Positions 15,424 to 22,487 of a stretch of 22,487 nucleotides of DNA are shown here, one piece after another (positions within the stretch are counted from its first letter, which is position 1; each line of letters begins with the position of its first letter). The stretch covers positions 1-22,487 of the forward strand of contig DAOUMU010000151.1 in assembly GCA_034409055.1 (NCBI GenBank), written 5' to 3'. The stretch comes from DAOUMU01 sp034409055 (lineage in GTDB: Bacteria; Chloroflexota; Anaerolineae; 4572-78; J111). The notes under the pieces are model-generated. The model was not told the origin of the DNA and made no database searches. It was given only the letters and a program-made list of their open reading frames with translations. The position numbers and the translations under genes were made by a program.

Positions 15424-15520
15424 AGAAACCGGGTTTTTTCGCTATTTAAGGCCATTATTGACAAAAATTCGTTGCCTGAGATACAAGACTGTGGGCAAAG
15501 GAACAAAAAACCCGGTTTCT
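15424..15520. repeat. 97-base element with 16-base perfect terminal inverted repeats
   Basis: AGAAACCGGGTTTTTT (15424-15439) and its exact reverse complement (15505-15520) bound a 65-base interior. It sits between the lipoprotein and ATPase genes. From memory, arms close to AGAAACCGGGTTT recur in cyanobacterial and Chloroflexota intergenic DNA; I cannot check that here. Confidence 0.75.
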
Positions 15521-15556
15521 GATACCCTCTTGAACGCTTACAAAGAAAGCCTGACA

Positions 15557-17107
15557 ATGACAGATGTAACCATCCTTCAGATGAAGGGCGTGTGCAAATC
15601 ATTCGGGCCGGTTGTTGCCCTTGATGATGTTAACTTGGAATTAAATAGCAAAGAGATTCACGGCTTTCTCGGCGGGAACGGCGCGGGGAAGACCACGCTG
15701 ATGAACGTCCTGTATGGCCTCTACAAACCGGACGCGGGAGAGGTTTACCTGCACGGTAAGAAGGTGGAGATTCAGTCGCCCAAGGATGCTATCGGGTACG
15801 GCATTGGGATGGTGCACCAGCACTTTCTTCAGATAGATAGCTTTACGGTAACCCAGAATATTGTGCTGGGAACCGAACTGAAGAATAGGCCAACCTTGAA
15901 CCTTGATCAAGAAGAGCAACGGATTACGAAACTATCGAAGAGGTTTGGGCTAGAGGTCAACCCGCGCTCCCTGATCGAAGACATTCCGATGGGGGTCCGG
16001 CAGAGGGTTGAGATTCTCAAAGCCCTTTATCGAGGAGTCGAAATCCTGATCTTGGACGAACCGACCACCAATCTCACCCCTCAAGAGGTGGATGCCCTCT
16101 TTCAATCGCTGAGAGTGATGGTTGAGGAGGGAATGAGCGTCGTTTTCATCACCCACAAGCTCAGGGAAGTGCTGAGTGTGTGTGACCGGATTTCTGTGCT
16201 CAGGGACGGTCGGAACGCTCTCACCCTGCCCCAGGCCGAGGCCTCCGAGGAGGTGCTGGTCAGAGAGATGGTCGGCAAAGGGTTAGACATTGAGAAAAGC
16301 CTTCTGTTCTCCGAGACAGGTCTGGGCCAGGAAGCTCTGCAGGTGGGCCAGAACCCCGTCTTGCAAGTGGAAGGATTGCAGGTGGTGAACGAAGATGGTA
16401 ACCCGTTGGTTAAGGATTGTTCCTTCCAAATCTATGAAAAGGAGATCTTTGGTGTTGCAGGTGTGGCCGGTAACGGTCAACAGGAACTGGCCGAGAGTTT
16501 GCTCAGCATCCGGCCGACTGCCGGGGGCCAGGTCTCGATTGACGGCACGAATGTTACCAACACAGAAACCGGGAAACTGCTGGAGATGGGCGTCACCTAT
16601 ATTCCAGAAAACAGATTAGACGACGGCTTTCTGCCGAAGGCTAACGTGGCTCAGAACCTGATTTTGGGGTATCATCGCCAGGAGCCATATAGCAAAGGCT
16701 GGTTTCTTGACTGGCCGACCATCTTCCAGAGTGCGAGGAATCTAATCACCGAGTACACCATCAAGACACCGGGTCCAAGAGAAATTGGAGCAAACCTTTC
16801 AGGAGGCAACATCCAGCGGGTTATGCTTGCCCGGGCTTTTTCCCGTCCGGCCAAAATTCTGGTTGCACACAACCCAACCAGAGGGCTAGACATACGTTCG
16901 ATGGAGTTCGTTTACTCGAAGCTGTTGGAACGGAAGAAGCAGGGAATGGCGACCTTACTCTTGTCCGAAGACCTGGATGAACTTCTTCTCATCTGCAACC
17001 GGATAGCTGTTATCTACCGGGGCCAGATAATGGACATTCTGGATAGAAGTGAGTTCGATAAGTATGAAATAGGGCGGATGATGAGCGGAGTCAAAACCCG
17101 TGAGTGA
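15557..17107 (+). CDS. ABC transporter ATPase, double nucleotide-binding domain (NupO/YufO-like)
   Basis: A 516-aa cytoplasmic ATPase with two fused nucleotide-binding domains, as in the ribose and nucleoside importers. In the first, Walker A is GGNGAGKTT (K45), Walker B ILILDEPTT (D167, E168) and the switch His is H200, while the signature is degenerate (IPMGVRQR). In the second, the signature LSGGN (414-418) is intact, but Walker A (GVAGNGQQE) lacks Lys and Walker B reads LVAHNPTRGLD, so only one composite site should hydrolyse ATP. This asymmetry is normal in the family. I start at ATG 15557 because the frame upstream runs through the inverted-repeat element; the ribosome site is weak. The last bases overlap the first permease gene. 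Confidence 0.93.
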   Translation: MTDVTILQMKGVCKSFGPVVALDDVNLELNSKEIHGFLGGNGAGKTTLMNVLYGLYKPDAGEVYLHGKKVEIQSPKDAIGYGIGMVHQHFLQIDSFTVTQNIVLGTELKNRPTLNLDQEEQRITKLSKRFGLEVNPRSLIEDIPMGVRQRVEILKALYRGVEILILDEPTTNLTPQEVDALFQSLRVMVEEGMSVVFITHKLREVLSVCDRISVLRDGRNALTLPQAEASEEVLVREMVGKGLDIEKSLLFSETGLGQEALQVGQNPVLQVEGLQVVNEDGNPLVKDCSFQIYEKEIFGVAGVAGNGQQELAESLLSIRPTAGGQVSIDGTNVTNTETGKLLEMGVTYIPENRLDDGFLPKANVAQNLILGYHRQEPYSKGWFLDWPTIFQSARNLITEYTIKTPGPREIGANLSGGNIQRVMLARAFSRPAKILVAHNPTRGLDIRSMEFVYSKLLERKKQGMATLLLSEDLDELLLICNRIAVIYRGQIMDILDRSEFDKYEIGRMMSGVKTRE

Positions 17108-18143
17108 GCAAACTATGGAAATGGGATTCAATGTAAAAACTTGGGCCAGCAGGTTCATCCCTGACCTGTTGGCTGTGATAGCCTCCTTTTTGGCTGTCGG
17201 GATATTCATCGCCGCGATGGGCTTTAACGTTTTGGAGGCGTATGAAACGATCCTTTTTACATCCTTCAGAACCGCTAATGGATTCGTTCAAACTCTGCTC
17301 AAGTTTGTACCGCTGGTGTTAATGACGTTGGCCTTCACGGTGCCCCTGGCCGCTGGCAAATTTAACATCGGCGGGGAAGGGCAACTCATCGTCGGCGCGA
17401 TCGGCGCGACTGTCGTTGGCATTCTGTTCTCCAATCTGCCTTTTCTACTGTTGTTGCCTATGGTCATCCTGGCTGGTGTCCTGTTCGGCGCTTTTTGGGG
17501 AGCTATTCCCGCCTGGCTGCTCTACCGGTTTGGCATCAACGAAATTCTGACCACTGTCTTGATGAACTTTGTTTCCTTTGGTTTTATCGACTACGTGGCA
17601 ACGGAAGTCTGGAAAGACCCTGCGGCCGGACACCCCACCACCATCCCCATCGGTGTTGGGGGCGAGCTTCCCTTGCTTGTCTCAAGGCCGCCGTTGCATA
17701 CGGGGATCATCATTGCCGTGCTCATTGCTGTGGTGGTGTACTTTTATACCAACAGAACTTCTGCTGGATATGAGTTGATTGCAACTGGCGCAAATCCCAG
17801 GGCCTCAAGAGTCTATGGGATAAATGTCCGCCAGATGTTCCTTCTCTCTTTGATCCTGGGAGGCGCTCTGGCCGGTCTGGCCGGGTCTATCGAAGTGGCC
17901 GGCGTCCATCACAGGCTTATCGAAGGGCTACAATCAAACTTCCTGATTTTGGGCATCATCATTGGCCTCATTTCCAGGGGCAATAATATGGCTGTACCTT
18001 TCGTGGCCTTCTTTATCGCTGTACTCGAAGTCGGTGCCAGCGCGATGCAGAGAACGATGATGATACCCGGCGAGATGGTGTTTATTGTCGAGGCTCTGGT
18101 TCTGCTGTTTATTCTGCTATCAGATGTGGTCAGGAGGCGATAA
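17100..18143 (+). CDS. ABC transporter permease 1 (NupP/YufP-like)
   Basis: A 347-aa integral membrane permease with about eight to ten hydrophobic segments. It belongs to the branched-chain amino acid/ribose/nucleoside permease type; the cytoplasmic loop with GYELIATGANPRASRVYGIN is the conserved segment that contacts the ATPase. FNIGGEGQLIVGA near residue 88 is typical of this branch. I use GTG 17100, which has GGAG about nine bases upstream and overlaps the ATPase stop by eight bases; ATG 17115 is the alternative. It pairs with the second permease as a heterodimer. Confidence 0.92.
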   Translation: MSEQTMEMGFNVKTWASRFIPDLLAVIASFLAVGIFIAAMGFNVLEAYETILFTSFRTANGFVQTLLKFVPLVLMTLAFTVPLAAGKFNIGGEGQLIVGAIGATVVGILFSNLPFLLLLPMVILAGVLFGAFWGAIPAWLLYRFGINEILTTVLMNFVSFGFIDYVATEVWKDPAAGHPTTIPIGVGGELPLLVSRPPLHTGIIIAVLIAVVVYFYTNRTSAGYELIATGANPRASRVYGINVRQMFLLSLILGGALAGLAGSIEVAGVHHRLIEGLQSNFLILGIIIGLISRGNNMAVPFVAFFIAVLEVGASAMQRTMMIPGEMVFIVEALVLLFILLSDVVRRR

Positions 18144-18146
18144 CCA

Positions 18147-19091
18147 GTGGATCAGTTTGAATTGCAGATTCTAAACTTTGCCAAGTTGGTGATGCTGGCT
18201 ATGGTCCCTTATGTCCTGGCCAGCCAGGGAACTATGTTGGGGGGCAGAACAGGTCTTTTTAACGTGTCCCAGGAAGGCGTTATGCTGATCGGGGCGTCCG
18301 TGGGATTTTTGGGCGCCTACCTTTATGGCAGCCTGCTGTATGGTATTCTCCTGGCGATGTTCACCGGGGCCTTGTTTGGCCTGGCCCTGGCCTATTTCAC
18401 CACGACACTCAAGATGAACCAGTTCGTCATCGGCCTGGCCCTTTTCTTTATTGGACTGGGTCTGTCGACGCTCTTTCCCAAATTCATAATCGGAGTTACC
18501 TTGCAGCCACCGTTAATCCCTACCCTCAAGAATGTGCCGGTACCGGGCCTGAGCCAAATCCCGATCCTGGGAAAGATCCTTTTTAACCAGAACTGGCTGG
18601 TCTACTTCGCGATCCTGCTGTCTATCTTCCTGTACTATTTCCTCTACAAGACAAGCTACGGTTTGGAACTGAGGTCGGTTGGCGAGAACCCCAAGGCGGC
18701 GGATAGTCTTGGGGTGAACGTCTCACTGATGCGATACGTGACAGCCATGGTGGGAGGAATGTTGATGGGACTCGCCGGTGCTTACCTGCCGATGGTCTAT
18801 ACGGGGACCTTCACTGAAGGAATGGTGCAGGGTAGGGGTTGGATTGCCATCGCTTTGACCTTCTTCGGAGGCTGGAGTCCCCATTTGATTCTCCTCGGAG
18901 CGCTCTTTTTTGCCGGGGTAGAGGTTTTGGGGCTCAAGGTGCAAGTTGGTGGATTGGGTATTCCCTACCAGTTTTTACTTATGCTGCCCTACATCGCGAC
19001 CATCCTGGTTATGATGTTTGCTTTCAAATTTGTCAGGTCTCCGGCCTTCTTGGGGCAGAACTACGACCGCGAAAAAAGAACGCTGAGCTGA
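18147..19091 (+). CDS. ABC transporter permease 2 (NupQ/YufQ-like)
   Basis: A 314-aa integral membrane permease, partner of the preceding one. GLFNVSQEGVMLIGA near the start and YGLELRSVGENPKAADSLGVN in the ATPase-contact loop are family marks. The start is GTG 18147, supported by AGGAGG at 18131-18136 nine bases upstream and three bases after the previous stop. With the lipoprotein, ATPase and first permease it completes a four-gene importer with the same gene order as the nucleoside importers of Bacillus and Lactococcus. Confidence 0.92.
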   Translation: MDQFELQILNFAKLVMLAMVPYVLASQGTMLGGRTGLFNVSQEGVMLIGASVGFLGAYLYGSLLYGILLAMFTGALFGLALAYFTTTLKMNQFVIGLALFFIGLGLSTLFPKFIIGVTLQPPLIPTLKNVPVPGLSQIPILGKILFNQNWLVYFAILLSIFLYYFLYKTSYGLELRSVGENPKAADSLGVNVSLMRYVTAMVGGMLMGLAGAYLPMVYTGTFTEGMVQGRGWIAIALTFFGGWSPHLILLGALFFAGVEVLGLKVQVGGLGIPYQFLLMLPYIATILVMMFAFKFVRSPAFLGQNYDREKRTLS

Positions 19092-19106
19092 TGCCATCGC
19101 CGAGGT

Positions 19107-19276
19107 TTAGCCTGTCCAGTAGAAATGTTGTTGGCTCTACGTGGATTTGAGGGGTAGAAAGCCCCCCCGGCCCCCCAAAGGGGGGGGTTAATACGTTAAA
19201 ATTCCCCCCTGTGGGGGGTTAGGGGGGCCGTTACCCCTCGAATCCGCGTTGAACCATGTTGTTTTGGTCAGGCTGA
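19107..19276. repeat. Inverted-repeat element with long C and G runs
   Basis: Outer arms 19107-19118 and 19265-19276 match at 10 of 12 positions, and inner arms 19139-19156 and 19232-19249 at 16 of 18. The core carries runs of six to eight C or G and the motif GGGGGGTTAGGGGGG. It fills the gap between the second permease and the oxidoreductase gene and can form a long hairpin, which may weaken read-through. Confidence 0.7.
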
Positions 19277-19292
19277 GGGGCGGTTGAAAGAA

Positions 19293-21185
19293 ATGCCATT
19301 TGGCTATAGTGGAAAAATTTTATGGGCGGACTTAACTCTCGCTGAATTGCGTGAAGAGCCAACCGATAGTTACCTCGAATGGATAGGAGGGAGGGGACTT
19401 GGTTCCTTTCTCCTATCCAGACATCAACAACGAGGGAATGATTCTCCTGAAGGAGAGTTTATCGTTGTAGCAACCGGTCCATTGGTTGCTACCGGACTGC
19501 CTCTGGGCACCCGAACGGCAGTCGTTGCCCGTAACCGCTTATCTGGAGGAATTTCTTATTCGAATGTAGGGGGGGACTTTGGCAACCGGCTTAAGATGGC
19601 CGGGTATGACGCAGTTGTCGTTTATGGTGCCAGTCAGTCCCCCGTATATCTCTTGCTCCAAGACTCCAAAGCGGAGTTAAGAGACGCAAACTCCCTGACC
19701 GGGTTGAGAATCTCGGAGTTACGTCAAGCATTGTTTGAAGTTTACGGCTCCTCGTCCCTTAGTTTTTTGGGAATTGGGCCGGCCGGGGAGAGAGAGATTG
19801 CCATTTCCTGTCTGATTGCCGACCGGGCTCACGCCGCCGGTTGGGGCGGCAGTGGGGCAATATTTGGGGCCAAGCAATTAAAAGCTATTGTCGCTATTGG
19901 CAACCAACCGGTTCCTATCTTTGATGAAGCAAGAGTCAAAGAAAAGATTCAGCAACTTAACTGGCGCATAAACACCTCCGAAGCAATGGCTGGCTTGATT
20001 AGAGGTGGCACTCACGGTATGGCCGGGGCAGGGGGTTATAATGGCCTGGTTCCCACGGCGGTGAAGAATTTACAAGATGAGTACCTACCGGCCGAAGAAT
20101 CTACCCCGCTAAAAGAGGAGACTTTCAAGCAGTGGGAACTTGACCGGGTTGGCTGTCTTGGTTGTGGAGTGCAATGTCTGCACCGGTACGAAATGGAATC
20201 ATCCAGATACGGGCGGCTAGTCAGCGAAGGGATGCACGCTAATTCGGTGAGGGGGTTGGCTTCAAATTGGGGTGTGAGTAATCCAGAAGACCTGCTTATG
20301 GCCCATACCCTTTGCAACGAATATGGGCTAGATGTAGATGGGGTTTCAGCCGCAGTTGCGTTTGCCTTAGAATGTGCCGAGGCAGGAATCATCCCCAGAG
20401 AACAAGATGGAAATATTTATCTGGAATGGGGTGATGGCCGTTCCGCCGTGGAATTGGTCCGGGCAATCGGGGACGGGCTTGGCTTAGGGAAGCTTCTCGG
20501 TAAAGGCGTTTTCGCGGCTACCCAGGAAATCGGGAATGGCAGCCAGAAGCTGGCCATGACCGTAAAACAAGTGGGCATTAATGAGCAAGGGGTGCGCTCC
20601 CATCGAGCTTGGAGCCTGGGCATTATGACCGCCACCAGAGGCGGTGGTCACCTCGGCGGCTCACCGCAGACGGAAAATCGGCGTATTTCGCCGGAGATCG
20701 GACAGAGGATATACAAGAATCCCCACGCCGGCGATCCAGGCGCTTATGAGGGAAAAGGCCAGATCGTGGCCTGGACTGAAGGTCTAAAGTCCATCGTCGA
20801 TAGTTTGGGCTTGTGTTACTTTGTCTATGGCTGGTATGATTTAAGTATGGGCAATCCTGATGAGCTGGCCGAATTGTTGTACATGGTAACCGGTATGAAG
20901 ATGAGCGGTGACGAGTTACATCGTTGGGGAGTTCGCTGCCATACGATAGAGCGCCAATTTTCTGCTATCCACGGTGGCTACTCCCGCCAGGACGACAAAT
21001 TGCCGGAACGGTTCTTTGAAACTGAAGTGTCCAGCGGGCCGTATCAAGGTGCACATCTGGATCACGACGAAGTAGAAAAGATGCTGGATGAATATTATGC
21101 CTGTTTGGGCTGGGACATACAATCAGGCTTGCCCACCGAAGAAACATTGAAAGAACTGGAATTGGATTTTTTGATCGGCTTCTGA
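19293..21185 (+). CDS. Aldehyde ferredoxin oxidoreductase family protein (tungstopterin enzyme)
   Basis: A 630-aa cytoplasmic enzyme, full length for the family, in which a tungsten bis-pterin centre and one [4Fe-4S] cluster oxidise an aldehyde to an acid with ferredoxin as acceptor. The N-terminal MPFGYSGKILWADLT is typical. Cluster ligands are C288, C291 and C295 in CLGCGVQC, and C508 in DSLGLCYF; the first three have the same numbers as in the Pyrococcus enzyme as I recall it. GLDVDGVS and AHAAGWGGSGAIFGAKQLKAI are further family segments. I use ATG 19293; a TTG at 19284 would add three residues. No ferredoxin or flavoprotein partner gene is adjacent. Its place behind the transporter suggests it oxidises a product of the imported compound. 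Confidence 0.94.
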   Translation: MPFGYSGKILWADLTLAELREEPTDSYLEWIGGRGLGSFLLSRHQQRGNDSPEGEFIVVATGPLVATGLPLGTRTAVVARNRLSGGISYSNVGGDFGNRLKMAGYDAVVVYGASQSPVYLLLQDSKAELRDANSLTGLRISELRQALFEVYGSSSLSFLGIGPAGEREIAISCLIADRAHAAGWGGSGAIFGAKQLKAIVAIGNQPVPIFDEARVKEKIQQLNWRINTSEAMAGLIRGGTHGMAGAGGYNGLVPTAVKNLQDEYLPAEESTPLKEETFKQWELDRVGCLGCGVQCLHRYEMESSRYGRLVSEGMHANSVRGLASNWGVSNPEDLLMAHTLCNEYGLDVDGVSAAVAFALECAEAGIIPREQDGNIYLEWGDGRSAVELVRAIGDGLGLGKLLGKGVFAATQEIGNGSQKLAMTVKQVGINEQGVRSHRAWSLGIMTATRGGGHLGGSPQTENRRISPEIGQRIYKNPHAGDPGAYEGKGQIVAWTEGLKSIVDSLGLCYFVYGWYDLSMGNPDELAELLYMVTGMKMSGDELHRWGVRCHTIERQFSAIHGGYSRQDDKLPERFFETEVSSGPYQGAHLDHDEVEKMLDEYYACLGWDIQSGLPTEETLKELELDFLIGF

Positions 21186-21210
21186 CTGTAACCCTCGATC
21201 CGAGTCAAAA

Positions 21211-21238
21211 CGACGAACGACGAACGACGAACGACGGG
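21211..21238. repeat. CGACGAA heptamer tandem repeat
   Basis: Three exact CGACGAA units and a fourth reading CGACGGG, 26 bases after the oxidoreductase stop codon. A degenerate reverse-complement version lies near 21571-21601. Confidence 0.85.
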
Positions 21239-21387
21239 GGAGTAATTTTTGTTCATGTTAATGGCCTGCTGCCAGGCGGTGTTAACGCTAATTAGCCACC
21301 TTCCCCCTAAAACCACCCCCTAAACCCCGGGTTCACCCTAACCATCCGCTAATCCGCTACCCATCCGTTGGCCAACTAACCAACCAC

Positions 21388-21408
21388 TTCACCATTCACA
21401 ATTCACCA
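21388..21408. repeat. TTCACCA heptamer tandem repeat
   Basis: Three seven-base units: TTCACCA, TTCACAA, TTCACCA. Confidence 0.7.
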
Positions 21409-21453
21409 CGCGAAGCGACAATCCACAATTCCATCCCCTCCCCCCATTGTTAA

Positions 21454-21481
21454 TTACTCATTACTCATTACTCATTGTTAA
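21454..21481. repeat. TTACTCA heptamer tandem repeat
   Basis: Three exact TTACTCA units followed by the diverged unit TTGTTAA. Confidence 0.8.
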
Positions 21482-21496
21482 GCCCACTGTAGCTTT

Positions 21497-21526
21497 TTCT
21501 TAATCATGATGATAAAATGTTATAGT
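21497..21526 (+). promoter_or_regulatory. Possible promoter of the beta-helix gene
   Basis: TATAGT (21521-21526) is a fair -10 box in AT-rich DNA; the best -35 at 18 bases, TTCTTA (21497-21502), is poor. The start codon is about 170 bases downstream. Confidence 0.3.
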
Positions 21527-21696
21527 AGGGCTGGTTCATAAATAGGTTGGCACTTTTTTACCGTACAGATTTCGTTCGTTGTTCGTCGCTGGTCTTTCGT
21601 CAAACTAATATCGGAATATCACGCAGGTTGCAAAATAATAATTGTTAGCTGGCTCGAAAAATTACCATATCAGCCCATGAAGGAAGAAAATTCAAA

Positions 21697-22487
21697 ATGA
21701 ATCTTAAACGAGTATTTAGTGTTCTAGTTCTTGACTTAGTTCTCTTCCTTGTAAGTTTGCCTTTTTTCATTTACTTGGCTCAACCAGCCCATGCCACCAA
21801 CTTTGACTTGACAAGTCAATGTCCTGGTGGAGTGGGCGATGTTAATGCTCTGACCGACTCTATCCATCAAGCAAACAATAATGGTCAAGTCGATACCATT
21901 ATCCTAGCTACTGGCTGTGTCTACACCTTAACCACTGTCGACAATTATTGGTATGGTCCCAACGGCCTACCTGCCATTACTGGCACTATCACCATCTCTG
22001 GTAATGGGGCTACCATTGTCCGTGCGGATAGTGCGTCTAGGTTTCGTTTTTTCTATGTGGGTGGGGATCCTACGAATATCTTCACTGGTGTCCTAACTCT
22101 AAAAAACTTGACCTTGCGTAATGGCTTGGCCCAGGGTGGCAATGGTAGTGATGGTATCAGTGGTGGTGGTGGTGCCGGTTTAGGCGGGGCCATCTTCAAT
22201 CAAGGATATTTGGTAGTAGAGGGAGTAACATTTACCGATAATACTGCCCAAGGTGGGCAGGGAGGGAGTGGCTTAGTAGGCACCTGGATGGGTGGCGGTG
22301 GCGGTTTGGGGGGCAATGGCAGCAGAGACCCTTCGGGTGGTGGTGGCGGCGGCTTTAAAGACTCTGCTAACGGTCGTAATGGGGGTGGTTTTTTGGACGG
22401 TGAAGGTGGACTAAGTGGCTCTGGTGGTACCAGCATCATTGGCGGCAATGGTGGTGCTGACGGAGGAGGTGGTGGTGGATTCAAACC
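21697..22487 (+). CDS. Secreted glycine-rich parallel beta-helix protein (5' part, runs off the window)
   Basis: The frame opens at ATG 21697, preceded by AAGGAAG, and stays open to the edge (263 codons, no stop). Residues 1-34 are a signal peptide ending AHA. Next comes a CSLREA-like segment (CPGGVGDVNALTDSIHQANN...DTIILATGCVYTL), which commonly opens right-handed beta-helix surface proteins. The next part, with GAIFNQGYLVVEGVTFTDNTAQGG, is a pectate-lyase/POMP-like beta-helix rung, and then very Gly-rich stretches begin (GGGGG, GGNG, GGSG). It should be exported and is likely part of a surface or adhesin-like protein; no enzyme motif is visible. Its codon use, rich in GGT, differs from the upstream genes. 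Antisense reading of this stretch gives a spurious proline-rich frame. Confidence 0.85.
   Translation, partial: MNLKRVFSVLVLDLVLFLVSLPFFIYLAQPAHATNFDLTSQCPGGVGDVNALTDSIHQANNNGQVDTIILATGCVYTLTTVDNYWYGPNGLPAITGTITISGNGATIVRADSASRFRFFYVGGDPTNIFTGVLTLKNLTLRNGLAQGGNGSDGISGGGGAGLGGAIFNQGYLVVEGVTFTDNTAQGGQGGSGLVGTWMGGGGGLGGNGSRDPSGGGGGGFKDSANGRNGGGFLDGEGGLSGSGGTSIIGGNGGADGGGGGGFK

Larger units (their letters stand above)
21186..21696. other. 511-base spacer made largely of simple repeats
   Basis: It contains CGACGAA heptamers, a hairpin-like stretch at 21257-21286 followed by the palindrome GCTAATTAGC (21287-21296), C-rich CCCCCTAAA tracts (21302-21342), TTCACCA heptamers, TTACTCA heptamers and a degenerate TTCGT-rich stretch near 21571-21601. 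I see no gene. Confidence 0.75.

Noticed and set aside
21211..21481. Possible CRISPR array
   Set aside because: The repeats are seven bases, directly tandem and without spacers; no cas gene is present.
22130..22487. Possible repeat array or CRISPR in the G-rich end
   Set aside because: The period follows glycine codons in an open reading frame, so it is protein low complexity.

Overview
The window reads as a chromosomal segment of an environmental bacterium, most likely a member of the Chloroflexota (Anaerolineae-like). I base this on the moderate-to-high GC coding style, a class A penicillin-binding protein with an extra C-terminal domain, the style of the WD40 and RHS sequences, a tungsten-type aldehyde ferredoxin oxidoreductase, and intergenic DNA crowded with short tandem and inverted repeats. 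There is no rRNA or tRNA gene to confirm the taxon, so this is inference. I find no tRNA, rRNA, CRISPR array, transposase or prophage gene.

Layout. (1) 1-230: repeat-rich spacer. (2) 231-2918, minus strand: a bifunctional peptidoglycan synthase whose late linkers are coded by repeat-like DNA. (3) 3085-4388: an RHS-repeat remnant fused head to tail to a membrane-anchored WD40 protein. (4) 4569-6789: a compact operon of a GNAT acetyltransferase, an arginase-superfamily hydrolase with Cys in place of the first metal His, and a seven-helix membrane protein. (5) 6797-7366, minus strand: a flavin-binding pyridoxamine-phosphate-oxidase-like protein. (6) 7367-7769: spacer with three palindromic elements and the promoter of the next operon. 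(7) 7770-12618: GH94 phosphorylase, GH20 beta-hexosaminidase and a second GNAT, an intracellular disaccharide-use operon. (8) 13019-21185: a cyclase-family hydrolase, a complete BMP-type nucleoside-like ABC transporter (lipoprotein, double ATPase, two permeases) and an aldehyde ferredoxin oxidoreductase, all on the plus strand. The transporter is preceded by a near-consensus promoter overlapped by an operator-like inverted repeat. (9) 21186-21696: repeat-rich spacer. (10) 21697 to the right edge: the start of a secreted, glycine-rich parallel beta-helix protein.

Working together. Two metabolic modules stand out. The GH94/GH20/GNAT set lacks signal peptides and fits cytoplasmic breakdown of an imported beta-linked disaccharide or amino-sugar oligomer, saving energy by phosphorolysis. 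The cyclase/BMP-ABC/AOR set fits uptake of a nucleoside-like or other small cyclic compound, hydrolytic ring or amide opening, and ferredoxin-linked oxidation of an aldehyde. That pathway is not one I recognise and is the best candidate here for something undescribed. The spacers between its genes each carry a different inverted-repeat element. The second theme is the repeats: several unrelated tandem repeats share a seven-base period, and a GGAGTC/GACTCC palindrome recurs four times.
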